A DNA stretch of 51,540 nucleotides from WLMZ01 sp043747765 (GTDB lineage: Bacteria > Actinomycetota > Acidimicrobiia > Acidimicrobiales > Ilumatobacteraceae). A program made the position numbers and the translations under genes. The notes under the pieces were generated by a model, which was not told the DNA's origin, ran no database searches, and saw only the letters and a program-made list of their open reading frames with translations. The DNA lies in contig JAYTOM010000426.1 of NCBI GenBank assembly GCA_043747765.1, positions 1-51,540 on the forward strand. The letters run 5' to 3'. The first letter of the stretch is position 1. The number at the start of each line of letters is the position of its first letter. Positions 41,495 to 49,288 of this stretch are shown piece after piece.

Positions 41495-42040
41495 CTATCG
41501 GCGCTCAAACCTACCGCGGGTTGCGACGAGCGCACCGGCGAGCCCGATGTCGGCGACCTCGATCGCTTCGTCCCAGGTGAACCAGCGCACCTCTTGGCTC
41601 TCGCCAGGTGGAGGTGTCGGATCGACGTCAGGCGCGACGAGCGCGTAACGCATGTCGAGATGGATGTGGCCCCGAGGCCCGGGATGGACGTCGACATGCA
41701 CCAGTTCGGGCACGCTTCCGGTCACCTGTTCGGTGAAGTCGGCATCGAGCCCGGTCTCTTCGCGGGTCTCACGTCGGGCCGCATCCCACGGTGTCTCGCC
41801 GATGTCGATGTGACCGCCGGGCTGCAGCCAGATCTGCAACCGCTTGTGCAGGTGCAACACCACTCCCCGTCCGCCGACGACGATGGCCGACCCGGTCACG
41901 TGGACGATGTCGGCCTGCTCGTTGCACGGATCGTCCAATCGGTCGAAATATTCGATGAACGCGAGCAGCGATCGGCGCTCGCGTTCGTCGACCGGATGTC
42001 GGGCGACGACCGAGTCGCGAATGGTCGTTCGGATGTCCAC
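41495..42040 (-). CDS. Nudix hydrolase
   Basis: A 181-residue Nudix protein. An N-terminal helical part (about 1-50, DERERRSLLAFIEYFDRLDD) precedes the Nudix domain, whose box begins GGHIDIGETPWDAARRETRE and continues ETGL, with all catalytic Glu residues present. The strand IVVGGRGVVLHLHKRLQIWL and the LVHVDVHPGPRGHIHLDMRY block mark a subgroup hydrolysing unknown nucleoside-diphosphate-linked compounds. A GTG start at 42040 begins VDIRTTIRDS; a longer frame would reach into the response-regulator promoter. It is divergent from the regulator. Confidence 0.87.
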   Translation of the reverse strand: MDIRTTIRDSVVARHPVDERERRSLLAFIEYFDRLDDPCNEQADIVHVTGSAIVVGGRGVVLHLHKRLQIWLQPGGHIDIGETPWDAARRETREETGLDADFTEQVTGSVPELVHVDVHPGPRGHIHLDMRYALVAPDVDPTPPPGESQEVRWFTWDEAIEVADIGLAGALVATRGRFERR

Positions 42041-42184
42041 GGCATCATCCTGACCAATCGCAAGCTGGTGTGTCGGTCTCGTCAAGTTTCTTCTACAGAT
42101 CCCGTCAGACGCGCCGATACAAGTTGCGTCCAACAGATCGGCTTCGTCGGCCGATCTGTCTCTCCAGGAATGGGATGAGCGAAC

Positions 42185-42958
42185 ATGTCCGAACCCGACG
42201 CACAACTGGCCCCACGGGTATTGATTGCCGTCAGCGACGCTCTCTTGCGTCGCGTTGCCTCAACCGGCCTACGTGAACGCGGGTTCTCGGTCAGCGCGAC
42301 CAACGAGGAGTCGGCAGCACTCGTCCTGGCTCGATCCTTCAATCCCGACGTGGTTCTGGTCGATCTCTCCCTGCGCAATCCGGTCGGCGGTTCGTTGTTC
42401 GATGCCATTCGCGCATCGGCCGACTGCTACCTGATCGGTCTGGCGGCAGCTGATTCCGAAACCGAACGTATTCGCGCTCTGCGCGGTGGCGCCGACGATG
42501 CTGTCTCGCTGCCCATCTCTGCCGACGAACTGGCGGCACGTTGTCAGGCTCTCTTGCGTCGGCCCCGTCAGTTGCATTCGCGTTGGGATCCAATGGCTGC
42601 TTCGATGGTCAACATCGGGCCGCTGCAGGTCGACCTCGGTCGCAAGGAACTGCGCGTCCGCGGCCACGATGTCGCCGTGACCCGGATCGAGTTCGCCCTG
42701 TTCGAACAGCTCTGCCGCAAGCCGGCTGAAGTGTGCTCACGCGTGCATCTGCTCGAGCAGGTCTGGGGACCGAACTGGGTCGGCGACACCCATGTCGTCG
42801 ATGTCCATCTCTCCAACCTGCGCCGCAAGCTGCAGCGCCACGCCCCCGAGTTGCGCTTCATCCACACCGTTCGTGGCATCGGTTTCCGGCTCAGCAACGA
42901 TCTCCTGCGTGCCGAGCGCGATCGTCGCGGTGACGACGCAATGGTTGCCACCGCCTGA
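42185..42958 (+). CDS. OmpR/PhoB-type response regulator with atypical receiver
   Basis: A 257-residue regulator. The receiver (about 10-125) has the phospho-acceptor position Asp60 in PDVVLVDLS, but the acidic pair expected near residues 16-17 is Val-Ser (RVLIAVSDAL), the conserved Thr/Ser after strand 4 is Ala (LIGLAAAD), and the conserved Lys is Leu109 (AVSLPIS). Phosphorylation by a standard kinase is therefore doubtful. The C-terminal winged helix (about 140-240) is intact: VAVTRIEFALFEQLCRKP, VDVHLSNLRRKL and FIHTVRGIGFRL. No histidine kinase is adjacent; it is an orphan, so control may be by ligand, abundance or another protein. Confidence 0.9.
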   Translation: MSEPDAQLAPRVLIAVSDALLRRVASTGLRERGFSVSATNEESAALVLARSFNPDVVLVDLSLRNPVGGSLFDAIRASADCYLIGLAAADSETERIRALRGGADDAVSLPISADELAARCQALLRRPRQLHSRWDPMAASMVNIGPLQVDLGRKELRVRGHDVAVTRIEFALFEQLCRKPAEVCSRVHLLEQVWGPNWVGDTHVVDVHLSNLRRKLQRHAPELRFIHTVRGIGFRLSNDLLRAERDRRGDDAMVATA

Positions 42959-43098
42959 TCGATCGATGTATCTGACGGCTGCGGCTGCTGGACCGAGTGG
43001 GCCAGAGACCGCACCCAAGTCGTGGTCCTTGCGTTGAAGAGCGGATTGACCAGCCTGACCAATGATGCGTGAGTGTGCTGTCTCGTTCATCAGCAGCC

Positions 43099-44793
43099 TC
43101 AGTAGATGGCAGTGATCCACCACTGCTGATTCTCGACGATGGCCAGCAGAGCGGTGCCCCGTTCTGTCGTCAGTTGGAAGCGGGCCAGGCGGCGGTGGGC
43201 CTGGGAATCCCACCAGCGTTCGTCGAGCGGCCACGGACCGGCCCAGGCCGTGATCGGCGTTGGCGCGCGACCGTTGATCGCGACTGAATCAGGCACGGCG
43301 TTGAGCACTCCGCGTCCGTTGACCCACACGGCCTCGCCCGTTGCATCGAGCACTTCGGCCGACATTGCCTCCTCCAGCACCGTGGCCGGCGACGGCGCCG
43401 GGAGCTGTCCCTGCCACGGCACATCGGCGACTGCCAAGCGTTCCTCGGCAGTGCCGTCCGGGCCGAGATCGATTCGGTCGACCGGCACCCATTCGTAGGC
43501 ATCACCGGGAAGCCGGCCACCACGCCACGACGGTACGAGCACCAACTGCTCGCCGACCAGCGCAGCGACACGTGACACAGCGCGCACAGCCCACTCGTCG
43601 GCTTCGGTGCGCCCGCCCCAGAACCCGAGTTGGCTGCCGTCGTCGGAGCGCACTTCGTCCGGCGTCAACCGCAGCAGCACGACCCCCCCGGTCAGCCCCG
43701 TACTGTGCGCTGCAGATCCGGTTCCCGAGCCCGCTGCCGGTGAACGCATCCATCCGTCGAGCTGCCAGCGCACCCGTTCGACGATCGCCGTTGCACTCAG
43801 CCCGTGCGGCCGATACCACAGGTGTTCTGACCGTTCGCCGTGTTCGGTTTCGGCCAGCACGGCCAGCCGAGTACACACCCGACCGTTGGCGGCCAACAGT
43901 TCATGCAATTCCTGAGCGAGTTGTTTGGCGGTGAACACGAGCGGATCAAGCATCCGTACAGGATCGTCGAACGTGCGCGCGACGAGCAGGTCCGGCGGAG
44001 CAGTGGCGGTGCCAGGGGGCCGGTCGTCACCGCCTCCGGCGATGCGATGAGCAAACGCGCCCGGTGCGCCGAAACGGGCCAGTACATCGGGGCCCGGCAG
44101 GGCAGCCAGCGCGCCGAGAGTATGCACACCGAGACGGTTCAGGAGGTCGATCAATTCGGCTGACAGTCCACCGACATCGCGCAATGTCGCAACAGAGAGC
44201 GGCGCGAGGAACGCACTGGTCGCCGCACGACCCGGATCAATGATCGTCGGTTGCTGATCGGCGCGGCGGACCGAGTGCAGCGCCGAGTCGTTGGCAGCCA
44301 CCCCCGCCGTGAAACGACCGTCGGCGATACCGATTCCCAGCAACCAGCGATGGTCGGCCCCCACTGCGATTGCCGCACTGATCAGTCCAGCGACCCGTAA
44401 GGCCATGGCGTGTTCGCCACCGAAAAAGCGCGCCGGACCCTTGGCCAGGAACGTCAGCATGCCCGGCTCCGTGGTTTCGAGACGCGGCACCATTTCGTTG
44501 ACGCTGCGGACCGCTGCTTCGAACTCGCGTCCGTCACGGGCCGGATCGTGGTCGATGATCCGTAACTCCGGACACGTCTTGTGGGCCTCGCGACGACGCT
44601 GCCCGATGCGGACTCCGGTGACTGCGGCTGCTGGTGTGCGGGCGATGACCCGGTTCGCGTACAGCACCGCCGCTGGTTCGTCCGGTGCTGCGCCGGCAGC
44701 GACAACCGACCAGTCCGGGCAGCGGACGACGACGAGCCGCGGCAGATCCAGTTCGACGGGCACGCGTTCGACGGGCACGCGTTCGACGGGCAC
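43099..44793 (-). CDS. imuB: ImuB, inactive Y-family polymerase subunit of the SOS mutasome
   Basis: A 564-residue ImuB-type protein, the hub that links DnaE2 and the beta clamp in SOS mutagenesis. The first strand LPRLVVVRCPDWSVVAAG has the ImuB pattern in place of the catalytic Asp of Y-family polymerases, and the second acidic motif is lost (MLTFLAKGPARFFGG). Helix-hairpin-helix text follows (LIDLLNRLGVHTLGALAALPG). Starts are ambiguous: three in-frame GTG codons at 44793, 44778 and 44763 sit in identical 15-bp repeats; 44793 is 2 bp after the imuA' stop. It forms an operon with imuA'; dnaE2 is at 32629. Confidence 0.9.
   Translation of the reverse strand: MPVERVPVERVPVELDLPRLVVVRCPDWSVVAAGAAPDEPAAVLYANRVIARTPAAAVTGVRIGQRRREAHKTCPELRIIDHDPARDGREFEAAVRSVNEMVPRLETTEPGMLTFLAKGPARFFGGEHAMALRVAGLISAAIAVGADHRWLLGIGIADGRFTAGVAANDSALHSVRRADQQPTIIDPGRAATSAFLAPLSVATLRDVGGLSAELIDLLNRLGVHTLGALAALPGPDVLARFGAPGAFAHRIAGGGDDRPPGTATAPPDLLVARTFDDPVRMLDPLVFTAKQLAQELHELLAANGRVCTRLAVLAETEHGERSEHLWYRPHGLSATAIVERVRWQLDGWMRSPAAGSGTGSAAHSTGLTGGVVLLRLTPDEVRSDDGSQLGFWGGRTEADEWAVRAVSRVAALVGEQLVLVPSWRGGRLPGDAYEWVPVDRIDLGPDGTAEERLAVADVPWQGQLPAPSPATVLEEAMSAEVLDATGEAVWVNGRGVLNAVPDSVAINGRAPTPITAWAGPWPLDERWWDSQAHRRLARFQLTTERGTALLAIVENQQWWITAIY
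44751..44793 (-). repeat. 15-bp tandem repeat containing three candidate imuB start codons
   Basis: On the reverse strand GTGCCCGTCGAACGC occurs twice and a third partial copy follows, encoding VPVER-VPVER-VPVE. Each unit begins with GTG in frame with ImuB. Confidence 0.92.
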
Positions 44794-44795
44794 GG

Positions 44796-45548
44796 TCAGC
44801 CGGCCAATTCGATCGACGTCGCAGAGGTCGACGAGAGGATGGAGGAGATTGTCACTCCGTCGGTCACTCCGTCGGTCACTCCGTCGGTCACCATTTCGAT
44901 GCTGCCGTTGGCCCCCGGCAGCCAGACGTCGACCTGACGCCGGCGAGGGAGACGGCGACCCTCGGCCGAGACGGTCAACCGTCGCCGTTCGAGCCGTCCC
45001 GACCCGTGACCGAGCCCCTCCCATTCACCACGAGCGCAGTCGATCGTGATGTCGCAGGAGAACGGGGACGGGTCGCCGATCAGGATCAGTACAGCACCAC
45101 GAGCTTGCAGCCTGGCTTGCAATCGGCGGGCCGTGCTCGGCCGGACATCGGAGCGCAGGACGACCAGGTCGAAACCGTCGATCAACGCCGAGATCACGTT
45201 CGCCCACGGTTCCTCGCCGAGGTCGCGAGCCTGGTCGGCCACCATCACCATCCGGTCGAGGGCGACGCCGACTTCGCTGGCGGCTCGTAGTCCGAGTGAT
45301 GGCACACCGACGACGGCCAGCCACGATCCCGCTGTTGATGCCGCCGCGACCAGGGCAACGGCTACCGAAACAGCGGTAGCTCCCTGACAGCCGATGATCG
45401 ACCCGCGGGTCAGACCAGCCTCGGGGAACAGCGGCTCGAGGGCTTGATCGACCGGAAGGACACGGTCGCGAGCGAACGTCACCGGCCCGATCTTCGGGAC
45501 CAGTTTGCTCAGCCGCTCACGGCGTTCATGCAGTGAACCTCGCTCCAC
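44796..45548 (-). CDS. imuA': ImuA'-type protein of the SOS mutasome
   Basis: A 250-residue RecA-like ATPase-fold protein without clear Walker residues (GSIIGCQGATAVSVAVALVA in place of the P-loop), as is usual for actinobacterial ImuA'. It works with ImuB and DnaE2 in damage-induced mutagenesis. The GTG start at 45548 (VERGSLHERR) has a LexA-type box 12 bp upstream. Downstream imuB begins 2 bp after the stop. The C-terminal VTDGVTDGVTDGVT is encoded by a 12-bp repeat. The assignment rests on the neighbour imuB, the order, and family-like text such as WLAVVGVPSLGLRAASEVGV. Confidence 0.83.
   Translation of the reverse strand: MERGSLHERRERLSKLVPKIGPVTFARDRVLPVDQALEPLFPEAGLTRGSIIGCQGATAVSVAVALVAAASTAGSWLAVVGVPSLGLRAASEVGVALDRMVMVADQARDLGEEPWANVISALIDGFDLVVLRSDVRPSTARRLQARLQARGAVLILIGDPSPFSCDITIDCARGEWEGLGHGSGRLERRRLTVSAEGRRLPRRRQVDVWLPGANGSIEMVTDGVTDGVTDGVTISSILSSTSATSIELAG
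44851..44892 (-). repeat. 12-bp coding repeat in imuA'
   Basis: Unit GTCACTCCGTCG at 44851, 44863 and 44875 plus a half copy, read on the reverse strand as repeated DGVT near the C-terminus of ImuA'. Confidence 0.93.
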
Positions 45549-45560
45549 ATCGACAGCGTA

Positions 45561-45576
45561 GCGAACGTGTGTTCGA
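45561..45576 (-). promoter_or_regulatory. LexA-type SOS box upstream of imuA'-imuB
   Basis: GCGAACGTGTGTTCGA matches TCGAAC-N4-GTTCGA at all positions but the first. It lies 12 bp before the imuA' start, the same geometry as the dnaE2 box. Confidence 0.8.
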
Positions 45577-45593
45577 TCTGTCGAGTGAAACGA

Positions 45594-46064
45594 CTAGTGG
45601 TTGGCTTTCCACTTCGCCAATGCGGCAGCGCTGCGTTCGAGGATGGCAGCCGGCACACGTGAAGCAGCGGCGCTGACAGCGGGAGTGTCGCCGCCCGCAG
45701 CAGCCGGCGCTGCACCACCGGCGGCGGCGGCGGGCTCTTCGGCCGGAACGAGATCTTCGAGCGTCGGCACGGACCGGCCGGGCGTCCAGTACTGGTACAG
45801 GTCACGGACGACGTCGATCAGGCCGTCAGACGTGAAGCCCTTCTGCAGATCGACCGTGATCATGTTCATGTAGAGGTGAACACCGGCGACATGCCCGGTG
45901 TGGAAAAGGCGGCGAGCCAGCTCGGCAGACGGTCGGGGACCAACGGCATCGGTGGCGGAAGTGAACCGCTCGTGGCCGGAACCGGTCAGGTTGCGATTCA
46001 GCTCGTACCTGACCAGGCCGGGAATGCTGCTGTTCTTCTCGACGACGCCGACCAACTGACCCAT
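45594..46064 (-). CDS. NifU N-terminal (Nfu-N)-like domain protein
   Basis: A 156-residue protein whose first 100 residues follow the Nfu/NifU_N fold: LVRYELNRNLTGSGHERF, SAELARRLFHTGHVAGVHLY and MNMITVDLQKGFTSDGL, the last strand being the family hallmark (V-x-L-x-x-x-x-I-T-V). The remainder (AEEPAAAAGGAAPAAAGGD) is an Ala/Pro/Gly-rich linker with a short C-terminal helix LERSAAALAKWKANH. Cys residues for iron-sulfur binding are absent, as expected for the N-terminal domain alone. Start at 46064 (MGQLVGVV). Convergent position to nothing; the imuA' box lies just downstream of its 3' end. Confidence 0.75.
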   Translation of the reverse strand: MGQLVGVVEKNSSIPGLVRYELNRNLTGSGHERFTSATDAVGPRPSAELARRLFHTGHVAGVHLYMNMITVDLQKGFTSDGLIDVVRDLYQYWTPGRSVPTLEDLVPAEEPAAAAGGAAPAAAGGDTPAVSAAASRVPAAILERSAAALAKWKANH

Positions 46065-46165
46065 GGCCGACAACCATACTTGGCGACTGTGATGACGACC
46101 CACCTGCCGACCCGATGGACCGGTCCAGCTGAGACCGGGTTGGCCGGCACAAGTACTTTGACGCG

Positions 46166-47455
46166 ATGACCGATACTCCTCGCGACGACATGTCGCTCGA
46201 AGACTTCACCGCAGCGGCCGAGGCCTTCCTCGCTGCCAACGCGACACGCAAGCAGGCCGAGCAGAAATTCGAGTGGGGCAAAGGCTCGGACAAGGTCGCG
46301 ATGTTCGAGGAGAAAGACCGAGCCGAGGAGGTCGCCGATCTGCAGCTCGCCTGCGACTGGCGGCGTAAGAAATTCGACGCCGGGTATGGATGGATCAGCG
46401 GGCCGAAGCGGTTCGGAGGACGTGAACTGCCGAATGCGTTCCAGCGCGCGTTCGATCAGCTCGAAGGACAGTTCCAGATACCCAACCAGAGCTACTTCAC
46501 GATTGGTCTCGGCATGGTCGCGCCGACGATCGCCGTGCATGCCAGCGAAACCGCCAAGGACTCCTACGTGGCGAAGATGTTCCGCGGGGACATCGTTGGC
46601 TGCCAACTGTTCAGCGAGCCGGGCGCAGGGTCCGATCTCGCCAGCATGAGCACCAAGGCCGAAAAGGACGGCGACGTCTGGGTGATCACCGGGCAGAAGG
46701 TGTGGACCAGCGGCGCGCACTACAGCGACATCGGCGAGATCATCGCCCGCACCGATCCCAGCCTGGCGAAACACAAAGGCCTGACCGGTTTCATCGTGAA
46801 CATGCGTGATCCCGCTGTCGAGATCCGTCCGCTCCGCCAGATGACCGGCGGAGCGAGCTTCAACGAGGTCTTCTTCGACGAGTTGCGCGTGCCCGACGAT
46901 CACCGTCTCGGCGACGTGAACAACGGCTGGAACGTGGCACTGACGACGCTGATGAACGAGCGTGCGGCCATCGGCGCCGGCGGGGGTGGGGGCGGCGGCC
47001 TCTCGACGCGCATCGTCGAGATGACCAGGGCCTTTGGGCTGAGCGACGATCCGGTCACCCGGCAGATGTTGGCGGACGTGATCATCCACCAAAAGGTCAG
47101 CAACTACAACAACCAACGCTCGATGGACAAGATCAAAGCCGGCGGTATGCCCGGCCCCGAGATGAGCATGGCCAAGCTGGCGGGGACGATGAACATGCGT
47201 CGCCTCGGCGACTTCGTCTCGCATGTGCTCGGCGCCAAGCTGGTGGTCGACACCGGCGAGTGGGGCACGTATTCATGGAATCAGCTCGTGCTCGGCACGC
47301 CGGGTGGACGAATCGCCGGAGGCAGCGACGAGGTGATGCGGAACATCGTCGGTGAGCGAGTGCTCGGACTTCCGAAGGACGCAGGAATCGATTCGAAGAG
47401 CCCGTTCAACGAGTTGAAGGTCGGGACCCAGCCGACCGGAACACCGAAGCATTGA
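46166..47455 (+). CDS. Acyl-CoA dehydrogenase family protein
   Basis: A 429-residue FAD acyl-CoA dehydrogenase, related to the enzyme at 24490. It shares QLFSEPGAGSDLASMSTKAE, VWTSGAHYSDIGEIIARTD, RPLRQMTGGASFNEVFFDEL, the Gly run after ERAAIGAG, and a C-terminus AGGSDEVMRNIVGERVLGLP, in which Gly again stands where classical enzymes have the catalytic Glu of YEGT. The N-terminus is longer and charged (LAANATRKQAEQKFEWGKGS). It is followed after 10 bp by an SDR, suggesting an oxidation pair on one acyl-CoA or hydroxyacyl-CoA. ATG at 46166 is the first good start. Confidence 0.93.
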   Translation: MTDTPRDDMSLEDFTAAAEAFLAANATRKQAEQKFEWGKGSDKVAMFEEKDRAEEVADLQLACDWRRKKFDAGYGWISGPKRFGGRELPNAFQRAFDQLEGQFQIPNQSYFTIGLGMVAPTIAVHASETAKDSYVAKMFRGDIVGCQLFSEPGAGSDLASMSTKAEKDGDVWVITGQKVWTSGAHYSDIGEIIARTDPSLAKHKGLTGFIVNMRDPAVEIRPLRQMTGGASFNEVFFDELRVPDDHRLGDVNNGWNVALTTLMNERAAIGAGGGGGGGLSTRIVEMTRAFGLSDDPVTRQMLADVIIHQKVSNYNNQRSMDKIKAGGMPGPEMSMAKLAGTMNMRRLGDFVSHVLGAKLVVDTGEWGTYSWNQLVLGTPGGRIAGGSDEVMRNIVGERVLGLPKDAGIDSKSPFNELKVGTQPTGTPKH

Positions 47456-47465
47456 GGGGGGCGTC

Positions 47466-48386
47466 GTGTCCGCTCGTTTCACCGGTCAGGTCGCGATCGT
47501 CACCGGGGCCGGTGGCGGCATCGGTCGCGAACATGCGCTGCACCTCGGCCGCGAGGGCGCGAACGTCGTCGTCAACGACTACGGCGGCGATTCGTCCGGC
47601 AACCCTGGTTCATCGGCTGCCGCCCAGGCAGTGGTCGACGAGATCGTGGCTGCAGGTGGAACAGCCGTCGCCGACAGCCACGATGTCTCGGTCGACGGAC
47701 CGGCGATCGTGCAGACCGCACTCGATTCCTTCGGCGGTCTCCACCTCGTGGTCAACAACGCGGGCATCGCCAACGGCGGCCAGATCGACGAGATCCCACC
47801 CGCCGACTTCGACCGCATGTTGGCCATCCACCTCGGCGGAACCATCGCTGTCTGCCGTGCCGCTTGGCCGACGATGCGTGCCCAGAACTTCGGCCGAATC
47901 GTTAACACCTCATCGGCATCGGTCTTCGGCCTGGCCGGTACCAGCGCCTACATCACGGCCAAGGCCGCAATCTTCGGCCTCAGCCGCGCCCTCGCCAACG
48001 ACGGCAGGAAGTTCGACATCAGGGTCAACGCGATCATGCCGTCGGCGTACTCACGGCTGACGGCGAAAAGCCCTGAGTTCGCCCCCGTCATGCTGGCCGG
48101 TTTTCCACCGGAACGGATTGCACCGTTCGTGCTTGCGCTGTTGACACGCGAATGTCCGTGCACAGCCGAGACATTCGTCGTCGGAGGCGGTCGCGCCGCC
48201 CGTGTCGTGCTCGCCACCGTTCCGGGCATCACCGAGATCACCGACATCGACGATGTCCTGGCCCGCTTCGATCAGGTGATGGACACCGACGACCTGTTCA
48301 TCCCGGCCGAAGCCGTGTCACAGGTGCTGTACGAATGTCGACAGATCGGCCTCGACGTCGGCGCGCTGATCGCCTCAGGCGACTGA
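47466..48386 (+). CDS. SDR family oxidoreductase, hydroxyacyl-CoA dehydrogenase-like
   Basis: A 306-residue SDR. It has IVTGAGGGIGREHALHLGRE, VVVNDYGGDSSGNPGSS (the YGG block typical of peroxisomal multifunctional-enzyme-type SDRs), VNNAGIANGG, Ser in NTSSASVFG and AYITAK. The C-terminal 60 residues (TETFVVGGGRAARVVLATVP) extend beyond the SDR core, as in MFE-like proteins. The start is a GTG at 47466, 10 bp after the acyl-CoA dehydrogenase. It probably oxidises a 3-hydroxyacyl-CoA made from that enzyme's product after hydration; a hydratase is not in the window. Confidence 0.9.
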   Translation: MSARFTGQVAIVTGAGGGIGREHALHLGREGANVVVNDYGGDSSGNPGSSAAAQAVVDEIVAAGGTAVADSHDVSVDGPAIVQTALDSFGGLHLVVNNAGIANGGQIDEIPPADFDRMLAIHLGGTIAVCRAAWPTMRAQNFGRIVNTSSASVFGLAGTSAYITAKAAIFGLSRALANDGRKFDIRVNAIMPSAYSRLTAKSPEFAPVMLAGFPPERIAPFVLALLTRECPCTAETFVVGGGRAARVVLATVPGITEITDIDDVLARFDQVMDTDDLFIPAEAVSQVLYECRQIGLDVGALIASGD

Positions 48387-48419
48387 CCGGCTCTCGAGCA
48401 GGCCTCGATCCGAGCATCT

Positions 48420-49022
48420 TCAGAGTTCAGCGATGATCCGAGCCCTGGCCATTGCATACTCGGCGTCGGTCAGCACACCCTGCTGATGCAACGCATCCAA
48501 CCGAGCCAAACGGTCGGCCGCACCGTCTGGACCGCCCGAACCAACTGTGCCACCACGGCCACCAGGGCCCCCCGTCACACCCACCTGGCCCATCATGACG
48601 ACGGGTACATGTTGACCAGTCGCTGCAGCATCGACGGCTGATTGGATGGCCGATCGCAGTGAGTCCGGCGACAGACTTCCTTGCCCGAAAATGGCGGAAC
48701 CAGGTGCGCTCGAACGGACAGAGTCGAACATGTCCTTCTGCGCGGACATGGTCGCCTTCGCATCGAGACGCGGGTCGTCCTTGTCGAACTTGACCTTTTC
48801 ACGTTTGTCGTCGATCAACACCGACACCTGATCGCCGGCACTCGGCGGCCAGAAGTTGGAGGCGATGCCAGGCTCCTGCACCGTTGCCCGGAACGTCGCT
48901 CCGTCGGCCGGCGTCACATCGGCGACGTACTCGTAACTGATGATCGACCCGTCACTGCTCGTCTTCTTGACGTGACGAATGACGATCACGGCCTGCGCAG
49001 GTTGCCAGTCATGTCCGAACAC
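48420..49022 (-). CDS. SHOCT-domain protein
   Basis: A 200-residue protein without signal peptide. The first 90 residues form beta strands (AVIVIRHVKKTSSDG, YEYVADVTPADGATFRATVQ, GDQVSVLIDDKREKVKFDKD), resembling DUF3592-like or OB-type modules. A Gly-rich stretch (GVTGGPGGRGGTVGSGGPDG) leads into a C-terminal SHOCT helix pair, LARLDALHQQGVLTDAEYAM then ARARIIAEL. SHOCT helices often mediate oligomerisation of membrane or surface proteins. ATG at 49022 begins MFGHDWQPAQ. Divergent from the DEAD-box gene. Confidence 0.75.
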   Translation of the reverse strand: MFGHDWQPAQAVIVIRHVKKTSSDGSIISYEYVADVTPADGATFRATVQEPGIASNFWPPSAGDQVSVLIDDKREKVKFDKDDPRLDAKATMSAQKDMFDSVRSSAPGSAIFGQGSLSPDSLRSAIQSAVDAAATGQHVPVVMMGQVGVTGGPGGRGGTVGSGGPDGAADRLARLDALHQQGVLTDAEYAMARARIIAEL

Positions 49023-49160
49023 GAGGTCATACTACGTCGTCCATCGTGCTGGCCGCGTCCGAAGCGATCGGACGACGGACCGCAGGTCAGCAAACAAACG
49101 ACTGTCGTCGCACTCTTCGCAGTCATTGCTGAGGAGAGTGCGTTTGTGATTTTGCAGTGA

Positions 49161-49288
49161 TACTCTTGCTGAGCTGTTCAACGGAACAGATCACACGTGA
49201 GTGGCTCGGCGACCAAAATTGGCGCTGCACTCATGAGCTCCTTGCGTGTGCCTCCCTTAAGGGATCATCACGTTCAAGGAGTTACAAC
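49161..49288 (+). promoter_or_regulatory. Long leader with inverted repeats before the DEAD-box gene
   Basis: After a possible -10 element TACTCT (49161-49166) there are about 120 nt before the ATG. CACACG and TGAGTG near 49193-49204 can pair with CACTCA and CGTGTG further on (about 49228-49250), and the perfect 12-bp palindrome TCCCTTAAGGGA lies at 49253-49264. The ribosome-binding site AAGGAG is at 49277-49282. Such leaders often regulate cold-shock helicase genes; this is inferred from position only. Confidence 0.4.
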
